From Candidatus Yanofskyibacteriota bacterium (lineage in GTDB: Bacteria; Patescibacteriota; Minisyncoccia; JACQLN01), in assembly GCA_943359335.1 (NCBI GenBank), contig CALRHC010000004.1, positions 1-58,156 of the forward strand: a stretch of DNA of 58,156 bases, written 5' to 3'. Below the pieces are notes generated by a model, which was not told the DNA's origin, made no database searches, and saw only the letters and a list, made by a program, of their open reading frames with translations. Every line of letters starts with the position of its first letter. Position 1 is the stretch's first letter. A program made the translations under genes and the position numbers. Positions 32,688 to 43,600 of this stretch are shown here, one piece after another.

Positions 32688-33941
32688 TTAGGACTTTCTC
32701 ACTATATCTGCCCCTATCTCCCTCAACCTCTCTTCCAAGTTCTCATACCCTCTATCTATATGTTCAACTCCGGAAATTGTTGTTTTGCCACTGGCTACTA
32801 GCGCCGCAATAACCATAGTCATTCCAGAACGAATATCAAAACTAGTAACCTCCTTACCAAAAAGTGAAGTCGGACCAATAATTAATGCTCTGTGTGGATC
32901 CATTATTACAGCATTCGCACCCATCTTCATAAGTTCGCGCAAATAGCTCTGGCGAGCCTCGTACATCCATTCATGCACCAAACTAGCGCCTTCCGCCTGC
33001 GTAGCTAAAACCGCAAATGGGGGCAAATGATCGCATATTAATTTTGGGTATAAACCCGATTGTATTCTAAAAGCTTTGTAATGCGAAGCTGGTGGAGAAA
33101 TAACCAAAGAATCTCCTTCCTTTTTAAAATTAACATTCATTCTTTCTAGTTGCATTAAAACAGAATCTAAATACTCAAACTGAACCGGAGTTAATTTAAT
33201 AGAACTTTTTGTAGCTGCCGCTAAAACTGCGAAAGCGCTAATTTCTAGATCATCGGAAATCACAGAAACACTAGCCGACTCCATTGGGACATTCTTCCCT
33301 GAAATCTTTAAAGTTGTAGAACCAATTCCAGAAATTTTTATGCCTGCCGAAACCAAAAAATTACATAAATTTTGAACATGCGGTTCGGCAGCTGCTAACC
33401 TAATTTCCACTTCTTCCTCCATGCCTGCCGCTAAACATAAAATATTTTCTGTAGCTGTTACAGATGGTTCTTGTAAAACTAGTTCGCCACCTTTAAGTTT
33501 ATTAACTTTTAAATGTAAATTTTCTTTTTCGTTAACATCTACGCCTAATTCTTTAAAAGCATTTAAATGTGTATCTAGTGGCCGAGCACCTATAACATCG
33601 CCCCCTGGGTAAGGCAAAACAGCTTCACCAAAACGAGCCAGCATCGGCCCTGCAAATAAAATAGAAGCTCTTAATTTTCTAGCCGAATCCGGCAACGGTT
33701 TAGATTTTAAATTATCTGTTTTTATTAAAAGCTCGTTCTCGCCTAACCATTTATATTCCCCACCTAAATAAGCAATGATTTCTAACATCATTTCTACGTC
33801 ATTTATTTTAGGCACATTGGTTAGCTTAGTTTCTTTAACCAAAACTGACGCTGCAATCAAAGGCAAAGCGGCGTTTTTAGAGCCACTTATTTTCACACTG
33901 CCTTCTAGGGTTTTCCCGCCATTTATAACAAATTTGGACAT
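32688..33941 (-). CDS. murA: UDP-N-acetylglucosamine 1-carboxyvinyltransferase
   Basis: 417 aa; MSKFVINGGKTLEGSVKISGSKNAALPLIAASVL; GGDVIGARPLDTHL. Confidence 0.94.
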   Translation of the reverse strand: MSKFVINGGKTLEGSVKISGSKNAALPLIAASVLVKETKLTNVPKINDVEMMLEIIAYLGGEYKWLGENELLIKTDNLKSKPLPDSARKLRASILFAGPMLARFGEAVLPYPGGDVIGARPLDTHLNAFKELGVDVNEKENLHLKVNKLKGGELVLQEPSVTATENILCLAAGMEEEVEIRLAAAEPHVQNLCNFLVSAGIKISGIGSTTLKISGKNVPMESASVSVISDDLEISAFAVLAAATKSSIKLTPVQFEYLDSVLMQLERMNVNFKKEGDSLVISPPASHYKAFRIQSGLYPKLICDHLPPFAVLATQAEGASLVHEWMYEARQSYLRELMKMGANAVIMDPHRALIIGPTSLFGKEVTSFDIRSGMTMVIAALVASGKTTISGVEHIDRGYENLEERLREIGADIVRKS

Positions 33942-34030
33942 ACAATTTTTGTAACCTTAATATACCAGTTTTACTCTATAAAACACAAAACCCCCGATTT
34001 TCATCGAGGGCTCTGTTTCCAACTCAAAAA

Positions 34031-34351
34031 TTAGAGTTTTAGGTCGTCTACAACATCATCTACCGATTGAGATCGTTCTGGTCTTGGAGGTCTTGTGCTA
34101 CCAGCTGGCTCTTCGATCTTTAAATTTACTCTGGCATTGTTTTTTGCACCCACAACACGAAGTAATGTCCTTAAAGCGCGAGCAGTGGCACCTTGTTTTC
34201 CAATAACCACACCCATATCGGCGGGACTCACTTTCAAAGTAAGTAGAACTCCCATTTCATCGACGGTACGTGTGGTAGAAACTTCATCCGGCACATTTAC
34301 CAAAGATTTAACCACAAATTCTACGAAATCTTGATCTGCGAATTTAGCCAT
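34031..34351 (-). CDS. khpA: KH-domain RNA-binding protein (KhpA-like)
   Basis: 106 aa; MGVVIGKQGATARALRTLLRVVGAKNNARVNLKI; adjacent to rpsP. Confidence 0.85.
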   Translation of the reverse strand: MAKFADQDFVEFVVKSLVNVPDEVSTTRTVDEMGVLLTLKVSPADMGVVIGKQGATARALRTLLRVVGAKNNARVNLKIEEPAGSTRPPRPERSQSVDDVVDDLKL

Positions 34352-34428
34352 TGCTTGTTATTCTATATTTCTGATTCTGAAAATCTGCGACCTTTATTTT
34401 GTACAAATAAAAGATACCAAAATAATTA

Positions 34429-34803
34429 TTAAGCCGCAACCTCGGCTTCAGCTACCTCCTCTTTTGATTCTTCAACTGGTTCTGTGGCTGGAGTAGATTC
34501 AGCTTTAGCTTCTGGTTTTGCTTCGCTAGCTGAACCTTTTTTGGCTTTCCAAACTTTGGTTTTTTCGCCAGCAACAACACCTAAATCTACAAACATATTA
34601 TGCAATGTTCCAGAAGGTTGAGCACCTTTTTCTATCCAATATTTAACCCTTTCTGTTTGGATCTTTTTTTCTTTGCTGTGAGGATTATAGAAACCCAAAA
34701 GTTCCAAGGTTTTACCTTGTGGTTTCCACTGGCTTTCTTGCAAAACTATTCTGAAAGAAGCCTGATGTTTTTTACCAACTCTTTGTAAGCGTATTACTAA
34801 CAT
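34429..34803 (-). CDS. rpsP: 30S ribosomal protein S16
   Basis: 124 aa; MLVIRLQRVGKKHQASFRIVLQES...ELLGFYNPHSKEK; Ala/Glu-rich tail. Confidence 0.94.
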   Translation of the reverse strand: MLVIRLQRVGKKHQASFRIVLQESQWKPQGKTLELLGFYNPHSKEKKIQTERVKYWIEKGAQPSGTLHNMFVDLGVVAGEKTKVWKAKKGSASEAKPEAKAESTPATEPVEESKEEVAEAEVAA

Positions 34804-34870
34804 GTAGTTTATATTAAAAAATCACCCAACGGTGATAGTTTTAGGATAGTATCAGATTTTACCCAACTGG

Positions 34871-35143
34871 TCAACGACTGGTTTTCTCTAAACGCAAGAC
34901 TCTCTGCTCTAATAGCTTAAACTCATCCCGACCAACTTTTTCTTTAAGTTCGTGGCGTATTAAAGATAATTCTGCTTTAACTTCGAGCATGTCTTCTTTT
35001 AACCCTCCTACATCTTTTTTAAGCACAGATACATCCTCTTTAAGAGAATCTAAACCTTCCCCAAAAACACCAAAATCATGTCCTAGTTTTTCTAAAAGGA
35101 TTGTATTATAGTCTTTTTTTATTTTAGTTTTCTTAACCGCCAT
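34871..35143 (-). CDS. Small coiled-coil protein
   Basis: 90 aa heptad-rich (LKEDVSVLKKDVGGLKEDMLEVKAELSLIRHELKEKV). Confidence 0.55.
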   Translation of the reverse strand: MAVKKTKIKKDYNTILLEKLGHDFGVFGEGLDSLKEDVSVLKKDVGGLKEDMLEVKAELSLIRHELKEKVGRDEFKLLEQRVLRLEKTSR

Positions 35144-35180
35144 ATAAACATATTCTACTCCTTAACTTGGGCTGGTCAAA

Positions 35181-37367
35181 TTAAGCACTTTGCAATTTCA
35201 AAGAAAGCAAATGCGAAATGCCATCTTTCATGGAAATACCATATAAAGCATCGGCGCCGCGCATAGTTTCGCGGTTATGAGTAATAATTATAAACTGTGT
35301 ATCTTTAGATAATTCTTTAACCAAACGCACAAATTTTTGTGTATTGGTTTCGTCGAGTGCTGCATCAATTTCGTCTAAAACCATAACTGGCGGTTTGCGA
35401 ATACTGGCCAAGGCAAATAACAAAGCGATGGATGTTAATGTTCTTTCTCCGCCCGAAAGTGTGCCTAAATTTTTTACTTTTTTATTTGGCAAATCTAGTT
35501 TAATCTCCACGCCACTTACTTCCTCTTCATCTAAAATATCTTCCGAATCTTTTTGAGATTTGATATTTGATATTTGATATTTCATCGCGGCTTCCGCGAG
35601 ACTAGCCTTTCCCCCGCCAAAAATCAATCTAAAATATCCACCGAAAATATTACTCATTTCGGAAAGCGTAGTTTTATATTTTATACTTATTTCTTTTTCC
35701 AAATTTTTAACCAAATCTTCCAAAGAAGTTAAAGTTTTAGAAAGATCTTCCGATTCCTTACTTAAAAATTCAAAACGCTGGTTTGCGCCTTCATATTCTT
35801 GAATTATTTTCTCGTCTATTGAACCCACTTCTTCTAATTTTCTTTTTAATTTAAAGACTTTGTCTTCGAGTAAAGAAGAATCCGAAACAGACGAAGCCAA
35901 AACCACATTACTATTCTGTGGCTCCACGCTCAAAACTTCCGCCAATGTAACAACACCAACTACGCCCAAATCTTGGTTAAATTTATCTTTGTGCAATTTT
36001 AACTTTTCACTTTCTATTTCTGTTTCCCTTAAAGAACTTTCTAACCTGTAAAGTTCCGATTCCTTTTCCCTATAAATTCTTTCGGCAGCCAAAGAAACTT
36101 TGCGTTCGTCTATAAGCATTTTTTCTTTTTCGGAACGAAGCAAATTAGCTTTGTCCAACTTTTCTTTAATTTCACTTTGCGAAGTTAATAATTTTTCCAG
36201 ACCATGTTTAAGCAAGGGCAAAGTGTTGGAACTTACCGCAGGGTCAATACCTTTTTCTATGGCTTTTAATAAATCCTGAAGCGATAAAGCCACACCGGCC
36301 ATAACCCGCCTTAAAGAATCCACGTCCATACCTTTAAAATCTACACTCAAGTTTGTAACAAGTTCGCCTATTTTGCCTTTTAAATATTCCATACTTACTG
36401 GCAGACGCTGGCGTTCTCTTTCTTCTTCTAAATTTATTTTACCTTCGGTAGAAATAATTTCCCGCGCTATTTTATTTTCTTCGGCTTCAAAGTTTCTAAC
36501 TTCCGATATACTAGCCGCTAATTCGGCATTAAAATTTGTTTTTTTATCAAAAGAAAATAACTCTTCGCGAAATTTTTTAACTTCTTCGGTTAACGGCCTT
36601 AAACTTTGTTTAAACCGTCTTTCTTTTTCGGAAATTTTATTTTCCCAAGCCAAAATTTCTCTGTATCTATTACCAAATAAATCTACAGATGCGATTTTAA
36701 GCTCAGCTAAATACTCTGCCTTTTTTTCTAGTTTTTCTTTTTCTCTTTTTAAAACCCTAAGCTGAGGTTTTAATTCGGTTAAAATTGCGCCAACTTTTTC
36801 TAAATTTTCGCGTGTACGTTTTAATTTAGCTTCCGCTTGGTAACGCTTGTCTTGGTATTCTTTTACACCAGCTGCTTCTTCTATAAAACCTTTAAACTCT
36901 TTTGGGGCTAAATTTAAAAGCTTATCCGACATACCTTGCGAGATTACTCTAAACGAACTATCACCCACGCGAGATTTCGCCAAAAATTCTTCCATATCGG
37001 AAAGGCGAATTTTCCTACCGTTTAAAATATATGAATTTTCTCCACTTTTATCTACTTCCCGTTCTACCAAAGCTTCGCTTAGGCCTAAGTGGCTATTTAC
37101 CTCATCGCTCATATCAAAATGCATACCCACGTTGGCGCGCGCTAAAGAATTTCTGGTACCCGAACCATAGAAAATTAAATCCTCGCCTTTTTTACCACGC
37201 AAGTTTTTAAAGCTTTGCTCGGCCATAGCCCATCGGATAGCATCCACAACATTAGATTTACCCGAACCATTCGGCCCAGCCACCACAGTTATGCCTCTAG
37301 GAAAATCCAGCGTGGTGGACTTAGCGAATGATTTGAATCCACTAATTTTTAGCGATTTGAGATACAT
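35181..37367 (-). CDS. Short SMC-family ATPase
   Basis: 728 aa; Walker A GPNGSGKSNVVDAIRW, signature LSGGERTLTSIALLFA, Walker B PPVMVLDEIDAALDETN. Confidence 0.9.
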   Translation of the reverse strand: MYLKSLKISGFKSFAKSTTLDFPRGITVVAGPNGSGKSNVVDAIRWAMAEQSFKNLRGKKGEDLIFYGSGTRNSLARANVGMHFDMSDEVNSHLGLSEALVEREVDKSGENSYILNGRKIRLSDMEEFLAKSRVGDSSFRVISQGMSDKLLNLAPKEFKGFIEEAAGVKEYQDKRYQAEAKLKRTRENLEKVGAILTELKPQLRVLKREKEKLEKKAEYLAELKIASVDLFGNRYREILAWENKISEKERRFKQSLRPLTEEVKKFREELFSFDKKTNFNAELAASISEVRNFEAEENKIAREIISTEGKINLEEERERQRLPVSMEYLKGKIGELVTNLSVDFKGMDVDSLRRVMAGVALSLQDLLKAIEKGIDPAVSSNTLPLLKHGLEKLLTSQSEIKEKLDKANLLRSEKEKMLIDERKVSLAAERIYREKESELYRLESSLRETEIESEKLKLHKDKFNQDLGVVGVVTLAEVLSVEPQNSNVVLASSVSDSSLLEDKVFKLKRKLEEVGSIDEKIIQEYEGANQRFEFLSKESEDLSKTLTSLEDLVKNLEKEISIKYKTTLSEMSNIFGGYFRLIFGGGKASLAEAAMKYQISNIKSQKDSEDILDEEEVSGVEIKLDLPNKKVKNLGTLSGGERTLTSIALLFALASIRKPPVMVLDEIDAALDETNTQKFVRLVKELSKDTQFIIITHNRETMRGADALYGISMKDGISHLLSLKLQSA

Positions 37368-37424
37368 AATACAAATATTATTTTAACATAAAAAATACCG
37401 AGCACATTTCGTGCTCGGCTAAGC

Positions 37425-37625
37425 TCACTGCCTAGGTTTGGTTTCTCTAGGGTTTAAACCCCTCAAAACTTCGACGATTGTTTTCCAATTTGTTCTTAAA
37501 AATCTTTTTAATCCTCTGATACTATCTTCAGCACTCACTGTTTCACTAGAACCAGAAAGCCTTCTTTCGCAAATTTCCTTCAAAGATTCTTCACTAACTG
37601 GATTCACAATTCTTGCCACCACCAT
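37425..37625 (-). CDS. Small orphan protein
   Basis: 66 aa; SD AAAAAGGAGAAATG. Confidence 0.5.
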   Translation of the reverse strand: MVVARIVNPVSEESLKEICERRLSGSSETVSAEDSIRGLKRFLRTNWKTIVEVLRGLNPRETKPRQ

Positions 37626-37634
37626 TTCTCCTTT

Positions 37635-37859
37635 TTAGTCTAAGTGAACTGGAAACTTACATTCAGCTACTTCTTGAGGAGTTCTCCCTGGCCCAATTTC
37701 AATATAAGCGTTCGCGCTTTTTCTCTCAAGATCAGCAACCCTTTGTAGGTCTGATAACTGTTGGAGAGTTAATTTGAAATTTCTTAAACCTCCACCTATT
37801 ATTTTTAGGCTTGAATCGTAATACTTTGAAACATCAACTGGCTTTCCCTGCTTGACCAT
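37635..37859 (-). CDS. Small orphan protein
   Basis: 74 aa; in tandem with 37425..37625. Confidence 0.5.
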   Translation of the reverse strand: MVKQGKPVDVSKYYDSSLKIIGGGLRNFKLTLQQLSDLQRVADLERKSANAYIEIGPGRTPQEVAECKFPVHLD

Positions 37860-37885
37860 TTTTACTCTCTCTTTTTTTAAAAGGA

Positions 37886-38563
37886 CTATTTCTCAAGGGC
37901 AGCTTCTGCTGCTTTTTGTTCAGCTTCTTGTTTAGAAGGTCCTGAACCTTTTCCAGCAAGTTCTTCGTTTAAATATACGCCAACTTCAAAAATTTTGTCG
38001 TGATCTGGCCCAGTTTCTTTTAAAACTTTATAATTAGGCGTAATTCCAAATTTTTCTTGAGATTGCTCTTGAAACAAACTTTTAGAATCTTTATAAGATT
38101 TACTTTTTATTATTTTTTCTAAATCACAAATAATATTTTGTTTAACAAATTTAGAAACAGTTTCATAACCATGGTCTAAATATATAGCGCCAATTATTGC
38201 CTCCATGGTGTTCGCCAAAATAACTTGGCGCGCCCTACCCATATCCTTAGATTCGCCCTTTGAAAGCAAAAGAAAATCGTTAAATTCTAAATTTCCTGCT
38301 ACTTCGCTTAAATTAACATAGTTAACCAAAGCTGCGCGCCAGTTTGTTAGTTCGCCTTCGGAGTTTTTATAGTTTTTATAAAGATATTCGGTTACAACAA
38401 GTTCTAAAACTGCGTCACCCAAAAATTCTAGGCGTTCGTTGTTTTCTAAACCACTTTCTGGGTTTTCGTTTAACCAAGAGCGATGAATTAAGGCTTGCTT
38501 TAAAAGATTTTTATCCTTAAAAACAACCCCCAACTTTTCTTCTAGCTTTTTTAAGTCGTGCAT
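37886..38563 (-). CDS. rnc: Ribonuclease III
   Basis: 225 aa; ERLEFLGDAVLELVVTEYLY, dsRBD GKGSGPSKQEAEQKAAEAALEK. Confidence 0.96.
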   Translation of the reverse strand: MHDLKKLEEKLGVVFKDKNLLKQALIHRSWLNENPESGLENNERLEFLGDAVLELVVTEYLYKNYKNSEGELTNWRAALVNYVNLSEVAGNLEFNDFLLLSKGESKDMGRARQVILANTMEAIIGAIYLDHGYETVSKFVKQNIICDLEKIIKSKSYKDSKSLFQEQSQEKFGITPNYKVLKETGPDHDKIFEVGVYLNEELAGKGSGPSKQEAEQKAAEAALEK

Positions 38564-38630
38564 TTATTTACAAAAACCCTAAACTCTAATTCCTAAATCC
38601 TAAAAAATTTTAGAACTTAGGGTTTAGTAT

Positions 38631-39149
38631 TTAGGATTTGATATTTTCATCTGTCACATTATTTTCTGTATCACCAGAAACATTTTCTTCTGAAACCTTC
38701 TTTGCTTTGGATGTATCGTCCTTTAAAGGTTCACCAATTTCGCGATAAATTGTTCCTAAAACTCCATTAACAAATTTTCCAGAAGACTCACCTCCAAAAG
38801 ATTTAGCTAGTTCTATGGCTTCGTTTATTGCAACTTTTGGCGGAACTTCTTTATAATCGCCAAATAAAAGTTCATAAATACCAAGGCGTAAAACATTTCT
38901 ATCTACCATTGCAATTTGTTCGATTGGCCATTCAGGAGCGGCTTTCGCAATAATTTGATCTATCTTTGCTAAATAAGAAACAACGCCATTTACTAATTGG
39001 CGGATAAAAGAATCATCCTCTAATCCAGGACCAAATTCTTTAGAATTTTGAGCTATATAATTTTCTAAATTAGCAGTGTCTGCACCACGAAAATCCCACT
39101 CGTAAAGACTCTGCATAGCGATAGAACGAGATAAATGACGATTGGCCAT
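38631..39149 (-). CDS. nusB: Transcription antitermination factor NusB
   Basis: 172 aa; SRSIAMQSLYEWDFRG, INEAIELAKSFGGESSGKFVNGVLGTI. Confidence 0.93.
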   Translation of the reverse strand: MANRHLSRSIAMQSLYEWDFRGADTANLENYIAQNSKEFGPGLEDDSFIRQLVNGVVSYLAKIDQIIAKAAPEWPIEQIAMVDRNVLRLGIYELLFGDYKEVPPKVAINEAIELAKSFGGESSGKFVNGVLGTIYREIGEPLKDDTSKAKKVSEENVSGDTENNVTDENIKS

Positions 39150-39230
39150 TTTAGTTAATTTTCAATTTACAATCAAACTCCAATTTTATAATTTTCAAAC
39201 ATTGAGAATTGCAAAATTGAGAATTGATAA

Positions 39231-39446
39231 TTATTTTCTAGAAGATTTAGCTTTTCTCTTGGCAGCCTTAGCTACCATATCTATTACTTGCCTGCCCTTG
39301 TAAGATCCGCAACTAACGCAAACAACGTGCTGCAAAACCCTAGCTCCACATTTAGAGCAAGAAGATAGAGCTTTTTTCTTTAAAGCCAAATGACTGCGTC
39401 TTTTACCTTGTTTAGATTTAGTACGTCTGTGTCTTGGAACACCCAT
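39231..39446 (-). CDS. rpmF: 50S ribosomal protein L32
   Basis: Start revised to MGVPRHRRTKSKQGKRRSHLALK; CSKCG...CVSCGSYKGRQVI. Confidence 0.93.
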   Translation of the reverse strand: MGVPRHRRTKSKQGKRRSHLALKKKALSSCSKCGARVLQHVVCVSCGSYKGRQVIDMVAKAAKRKAKSSRK

Positions 39447-39585
39447 ATATTTTTCTATTAACTTTAACCCTAATACTCTATCAAAAATCAAAAATATTGG
39501 CAATATAGTAAACCGACTAGACTATAATACAAATATGTTTTATATTACAAAGTAAATCAGATCTTTAAAAATAAAAAACTGGGGG

Positions 39586-40254
39586 GTGTCTATGGCACGT
39601 CACACCGAAAGATTAGCAAGGCAAATGGTGAACCATCTTATTAAGCCTCATATAGATAGAGAAACTCCAAATAACCACGAAAGAACGCTGGGCAATAATT
39701 GGCTTTACTTAACATCTCTTTTAGCAGAATGTTTAGAAAAGAAACCAATAGAAATCACTACCGATACATATGAATGCATAGTTAAAGAATTATCTACATA
39801 TTCAACAACAGAAATTATCTTGTTAGCTTTTGTGGCTAATCGGCTAACAAAACACAAACGATACAACCACGATTTCACCACTAAAGAAAGATTTTATGCT
39901 TTTAAATGTGCGCTATTAAACTTAGCAATTATGCACTTCTACTGGGCAAATAGAATTTATTATGTAGAAGATGAAAAGCCGTGGTTACACAAAGACGAAA
40001 GACCCTTTTTGTTGATACGCCAAGACCCACAAAACAGAGGTAACTTACTTTTAAAGTTTTCGATAGAAGGTTCTTACAAAATAGACGAAGAAACTTCGAA
40101 AATTAGGCGCCACTATATGCCCCATAGTTTTATTAGCTTGCATTTGCCTAAAAACAATCTGCACCCAGAAATAGCAGAAATAATAAAGACATATGAATCT
40201 GGCAAAATAACAACAGAAAGACCTGCCCTACCCATCGAACTAGTTGTTTCCTAA
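39586..40254 (+). CDS. Orphan protein of unknown function
   Basis: 222 aa; GTG start in track, ATG at 39592 also possible; terminator aaccgcccgaaaaaatcgaggcggttttttatt follows. Confidence 0.7.
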   Translation: MSMARHTERLARQMVNHLIKPHIDRETPNNHERTLGNNWLYLTSLLAECLEKKPIEITTDTYECIVKELSTYSTTEIILLAFVANRLTKHKRYNHDFTTKERFYAFKCALLNLAIMHFYWANRIYYVEDEKPWLHKDERPFLLIRQDPQNRGNLLLKFSIEGSYKIDEETSKIRRHYMPHSFISLHLPKNNLHPEIAEIIKTYESGKITTERPALPIELVVS

Positions 40255-40296
40255 AAAACAAAACCGCCCGAAAAAATCGAGGCGGTTTTTTATTTT

Positions 40297-40566
40297 TTAA
40301 GTATCAAGAAAATCACCTCTCCATGCACTGTCAACCAACCAGAATAAATTAGAAACTTCATCTATAAAAAAAGTTATGGTTTTCCATCCACCTTTAAAAA
40401 CACTTAATACGACAACAGCACAAAATAAAATAACAGTTACAATAGACTTGATCAGACCAGCAAAGAAAATGTATATCCATTTTCTTTTTTCTTTGTAAGC
40501 CCTTCTCATCCAAAAAATAGATAGTGCCAACCAAACAACTAGAGTCGGAATCATAAAATGATCCAT
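40297..40566 (-). CDS. Small membrane protein of unknown function
   Basis: Start revised to ATG 40566 (MDHFMIPTLVVWLALSIFWM) with SD AAGGAGG; two hydrophobic segments. Confidence 0.65.
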   Translation of the reverse strand: MDHFMIPTLVVWLALSIFWMRRAYKEKRKWIYIFFAGLIKSIVTVILFCAVVVLSVFKGGWKTITFFIDEVSNLFWLVDSAWRGDFLDT

Positions 40567-40680
40567 TCTGACCTCCTTGCGGTTGTTGAGAGTTAACTTA
40601 AATAATGAACTTTCAATAAGATACAACAATAATTAAATTATATCAAGTTATATTGCTCAACTTGTTCTGCTATACTTTGA

Positions 40681-43600
40681 TTGGTTAATTTGAACTCGCT
40701 TATGAAATTTTCTCACTTACATACCCATTCTCATTATTCCCTGCTCGATGGCTTAGCCAAAATCGACGATCTTGTTAAACGCGCTGGCGAACTTGGTATG
40801 GATTCACTGGCCCTAACCGATCACGGTGCAATGTACGGCGCCATAGATTTTTACAAAACCGCAAAAAAAGCTGGCATAAAACCAATCGTGGGTTGCGAAC
40901 TTTATGTTTCACGCGAAAGCAGGCTTTTAAAACGTGCGGGCATAGACGACAAGCGCTATCACTTAACGGTGCTCGCCGAAAATATAGACGGCTATAAAAA
41001 TTTAATAAAACTTGTAACCAAAGCCTATTTGGAAGGTTTTTATTATAAACCGCGTGTAGATAAAGAACTTTTACGCGAACATTCTAAAGGCTTAATTGTT
41101 CTTTCAGGTTGTTTTCAAAGCGAGATTTCAACAGCAATAAGAAACAAAAAAGTTGATGATGCCGAAAAATTAATTTACGAATATCAAGAAATTTTTGGGC
41201 GCGAAAATTTTTATTTAGAAATTATGCCTCACGGCGCCGAAGATGAATTAAAATATATTTTAGAAACCTATAAACATCTTTCCCAAAAAACTGGTGCGCA
41301 ACTGGTAGCCACCAACGACGTCCATTATGTAAACCACGAAGATGCCGAAGCCCAAGATATTTTAATTTCGGTAGGCACAGGTACAAATACAAAAGACAAA
41401 GATCGTTTAAGTTTGCTTGAATATAATCTTTCTATGCGTTCGGCCGAAGAAATGTTAAACCTTTTGCCAGATTACCAACACGCCATAGAAAGAACTCACG
41501 AAATTGCACAAAGAACCAACCTAGAATTAGAACTTGGCAAATGGACATTCCCCGATTTTAAATTGCCCAGTGGTACTACAGCCGATAGTGAACTTCGCCG
41601 TTTGGCCGAAGCTGGTTTTGCACACAGAAATTTGGAACGCTCACCTTTATATTTAGACAGAATGAATTATGAGCTGGGGATAATTGAAGCCAAAGGCTAC
41701 GCTCCATATTTTTTAGTGGTAGCCGATCTTTTAAGGTTTGCTCACGAAAATGGAATCTTAACAAATATTAGAGGTTCGGTGGCAGGTTCGCTTTCAACCT
41801 ATTTAACAGGAATTACAAAAGTTAACCCCATAGATTATAAAATTCCTTTTGAAAGATTTTTAAACCCAGAACGCCCTTCTGCGCCCGATATCGATATGGA
41901 CTTTGCCGATAACCGAAGAGACGAAGTTATTGAATACGCTCGCAAAAAATATGGTGAAGATAAAGTAGCTCAAATTGGTACATTCGGAACAATGATGGCG
42001 CGTGCCGCTGTGCGCGATGTGGCTCGTGCACTTGGCCACCCTTATTCTGTTGGCGATGGTATAGCAAAGTTAATTCCCATGGGTTCACAGGGCTTCCCGA
42101 TGACAATCGACCAAGCCTTAAAAATTACACCAGAACTTTCTCAACTATACGAAACCGACACCACTATCGCCGAAGTAATAAACCAAGCTAAAAAAATGGA
42201 GGGTTGTGCCCGCCACATTTCTGTTCATGCTGCTGGTGTTGTTATTAGTCCTCGTCCACTTACAGAATTTGTGCCATTACAGTTAGACCCTAAAGGTGGC
42301 CGAATAATTACCCAATACGATATGCACGCCGTAGAAGATGCCGGGCTTTTAAAATTTGATTTTCTTGGAATAAGAAACTTATCTATTTTAGAAGACACAG
42401 TTAAATTAGCCAAAGAACACCGCAATATAGATTTAGACATAGAAAATATTCCGCTCGACGATAAAAAATCTTTCGAACTTTTGGCTAAAGGCGAAACCAT
42501 TGGCTTATTCCAATTAAACGGTGCAGGTATGACAAAATATTTAAAAGACCTGCGGCCAACAACCATTCACGACATTAACGCTATGGTGGCTTTGTACCGC
42601 CCTGGCCCATTGGAATCTATTCCTAGGTATATAGAAAGAAAACACAATCCACGTTTAATTGAATATTTCGATCCACGTATGAAAGATATTTTGGATCAAT
42701 CTTACGGAATTTTAACTTATCAAGATGATGTTTTAATGGTAGCCATAAAATTGGCAGGCTACAGTTGGTTGGAAGCCGATAAACTTAGAAAAGCTATGGG
42801 TAAAAAAATTCCAGCCGAAATGGAAGCCCAAAAAGCAAAATTTACCGAAGGCGCTGTAAAAAACGGTATGACCGATTTTAAAGCTTACGAACTTTGGAAA
42901 CTTATAGAACCTTTTGCCGCTTACGGTTTTAACAAAGCACATGCGGCGAGCTACGGCCGTGTTGCCTACCAAACCGCCTATGCCAAGGCCAATTTCCCCG
43001 CCGAATTTATGACAGCGGTTTTAACTGCAGAATCCGGCGATATAGAAAAAATCGCCGAAATTATAAACGAATGCACGCGTATGAATATTCCCGTTTTAGC
43101 ACCGAATGTTAACGAAAGTGTGGGCAAGTTTACTGTAATAAAAGGCTCTAAAGACAATAGCGACTTGTCCTCCATAGCTTTAGCGAAGGAGGATAAAATT
43201 CGTTTCGGTTTAGAATCAATTAAAAATGTGGGTGTAAATGTTGTTGCGGCCATTATCGAAGCCCGCGTCAAAGACGGAAGGTTTAAAACCTTATCCGATT
43301 TTATAGAAAGAATTATACATAAAGATTTAAATAAAAAATCTTTAGAAGCCTTAGCCAAAGCTGGTGCGTTAGATAGTTTGGGCGAACGAAACCAAATTTT
43401 AGAAAATATGGATTACCTTTTAACTTTTTCTAAAGAAATGAAGCAGGCTGGTTCTCTTAACCAATCCAGTATTTTTGATAACATTGCCGATTCTGCTCCT
43501 ATTTTAAAATTAAAGAACTCTATTCCTGCTACCGAATCCGTTAAACTGGCTTGGGAAAAAGAACTTTTAGGTTTGTATGTAAGTTCTCACCCATTAGAAC

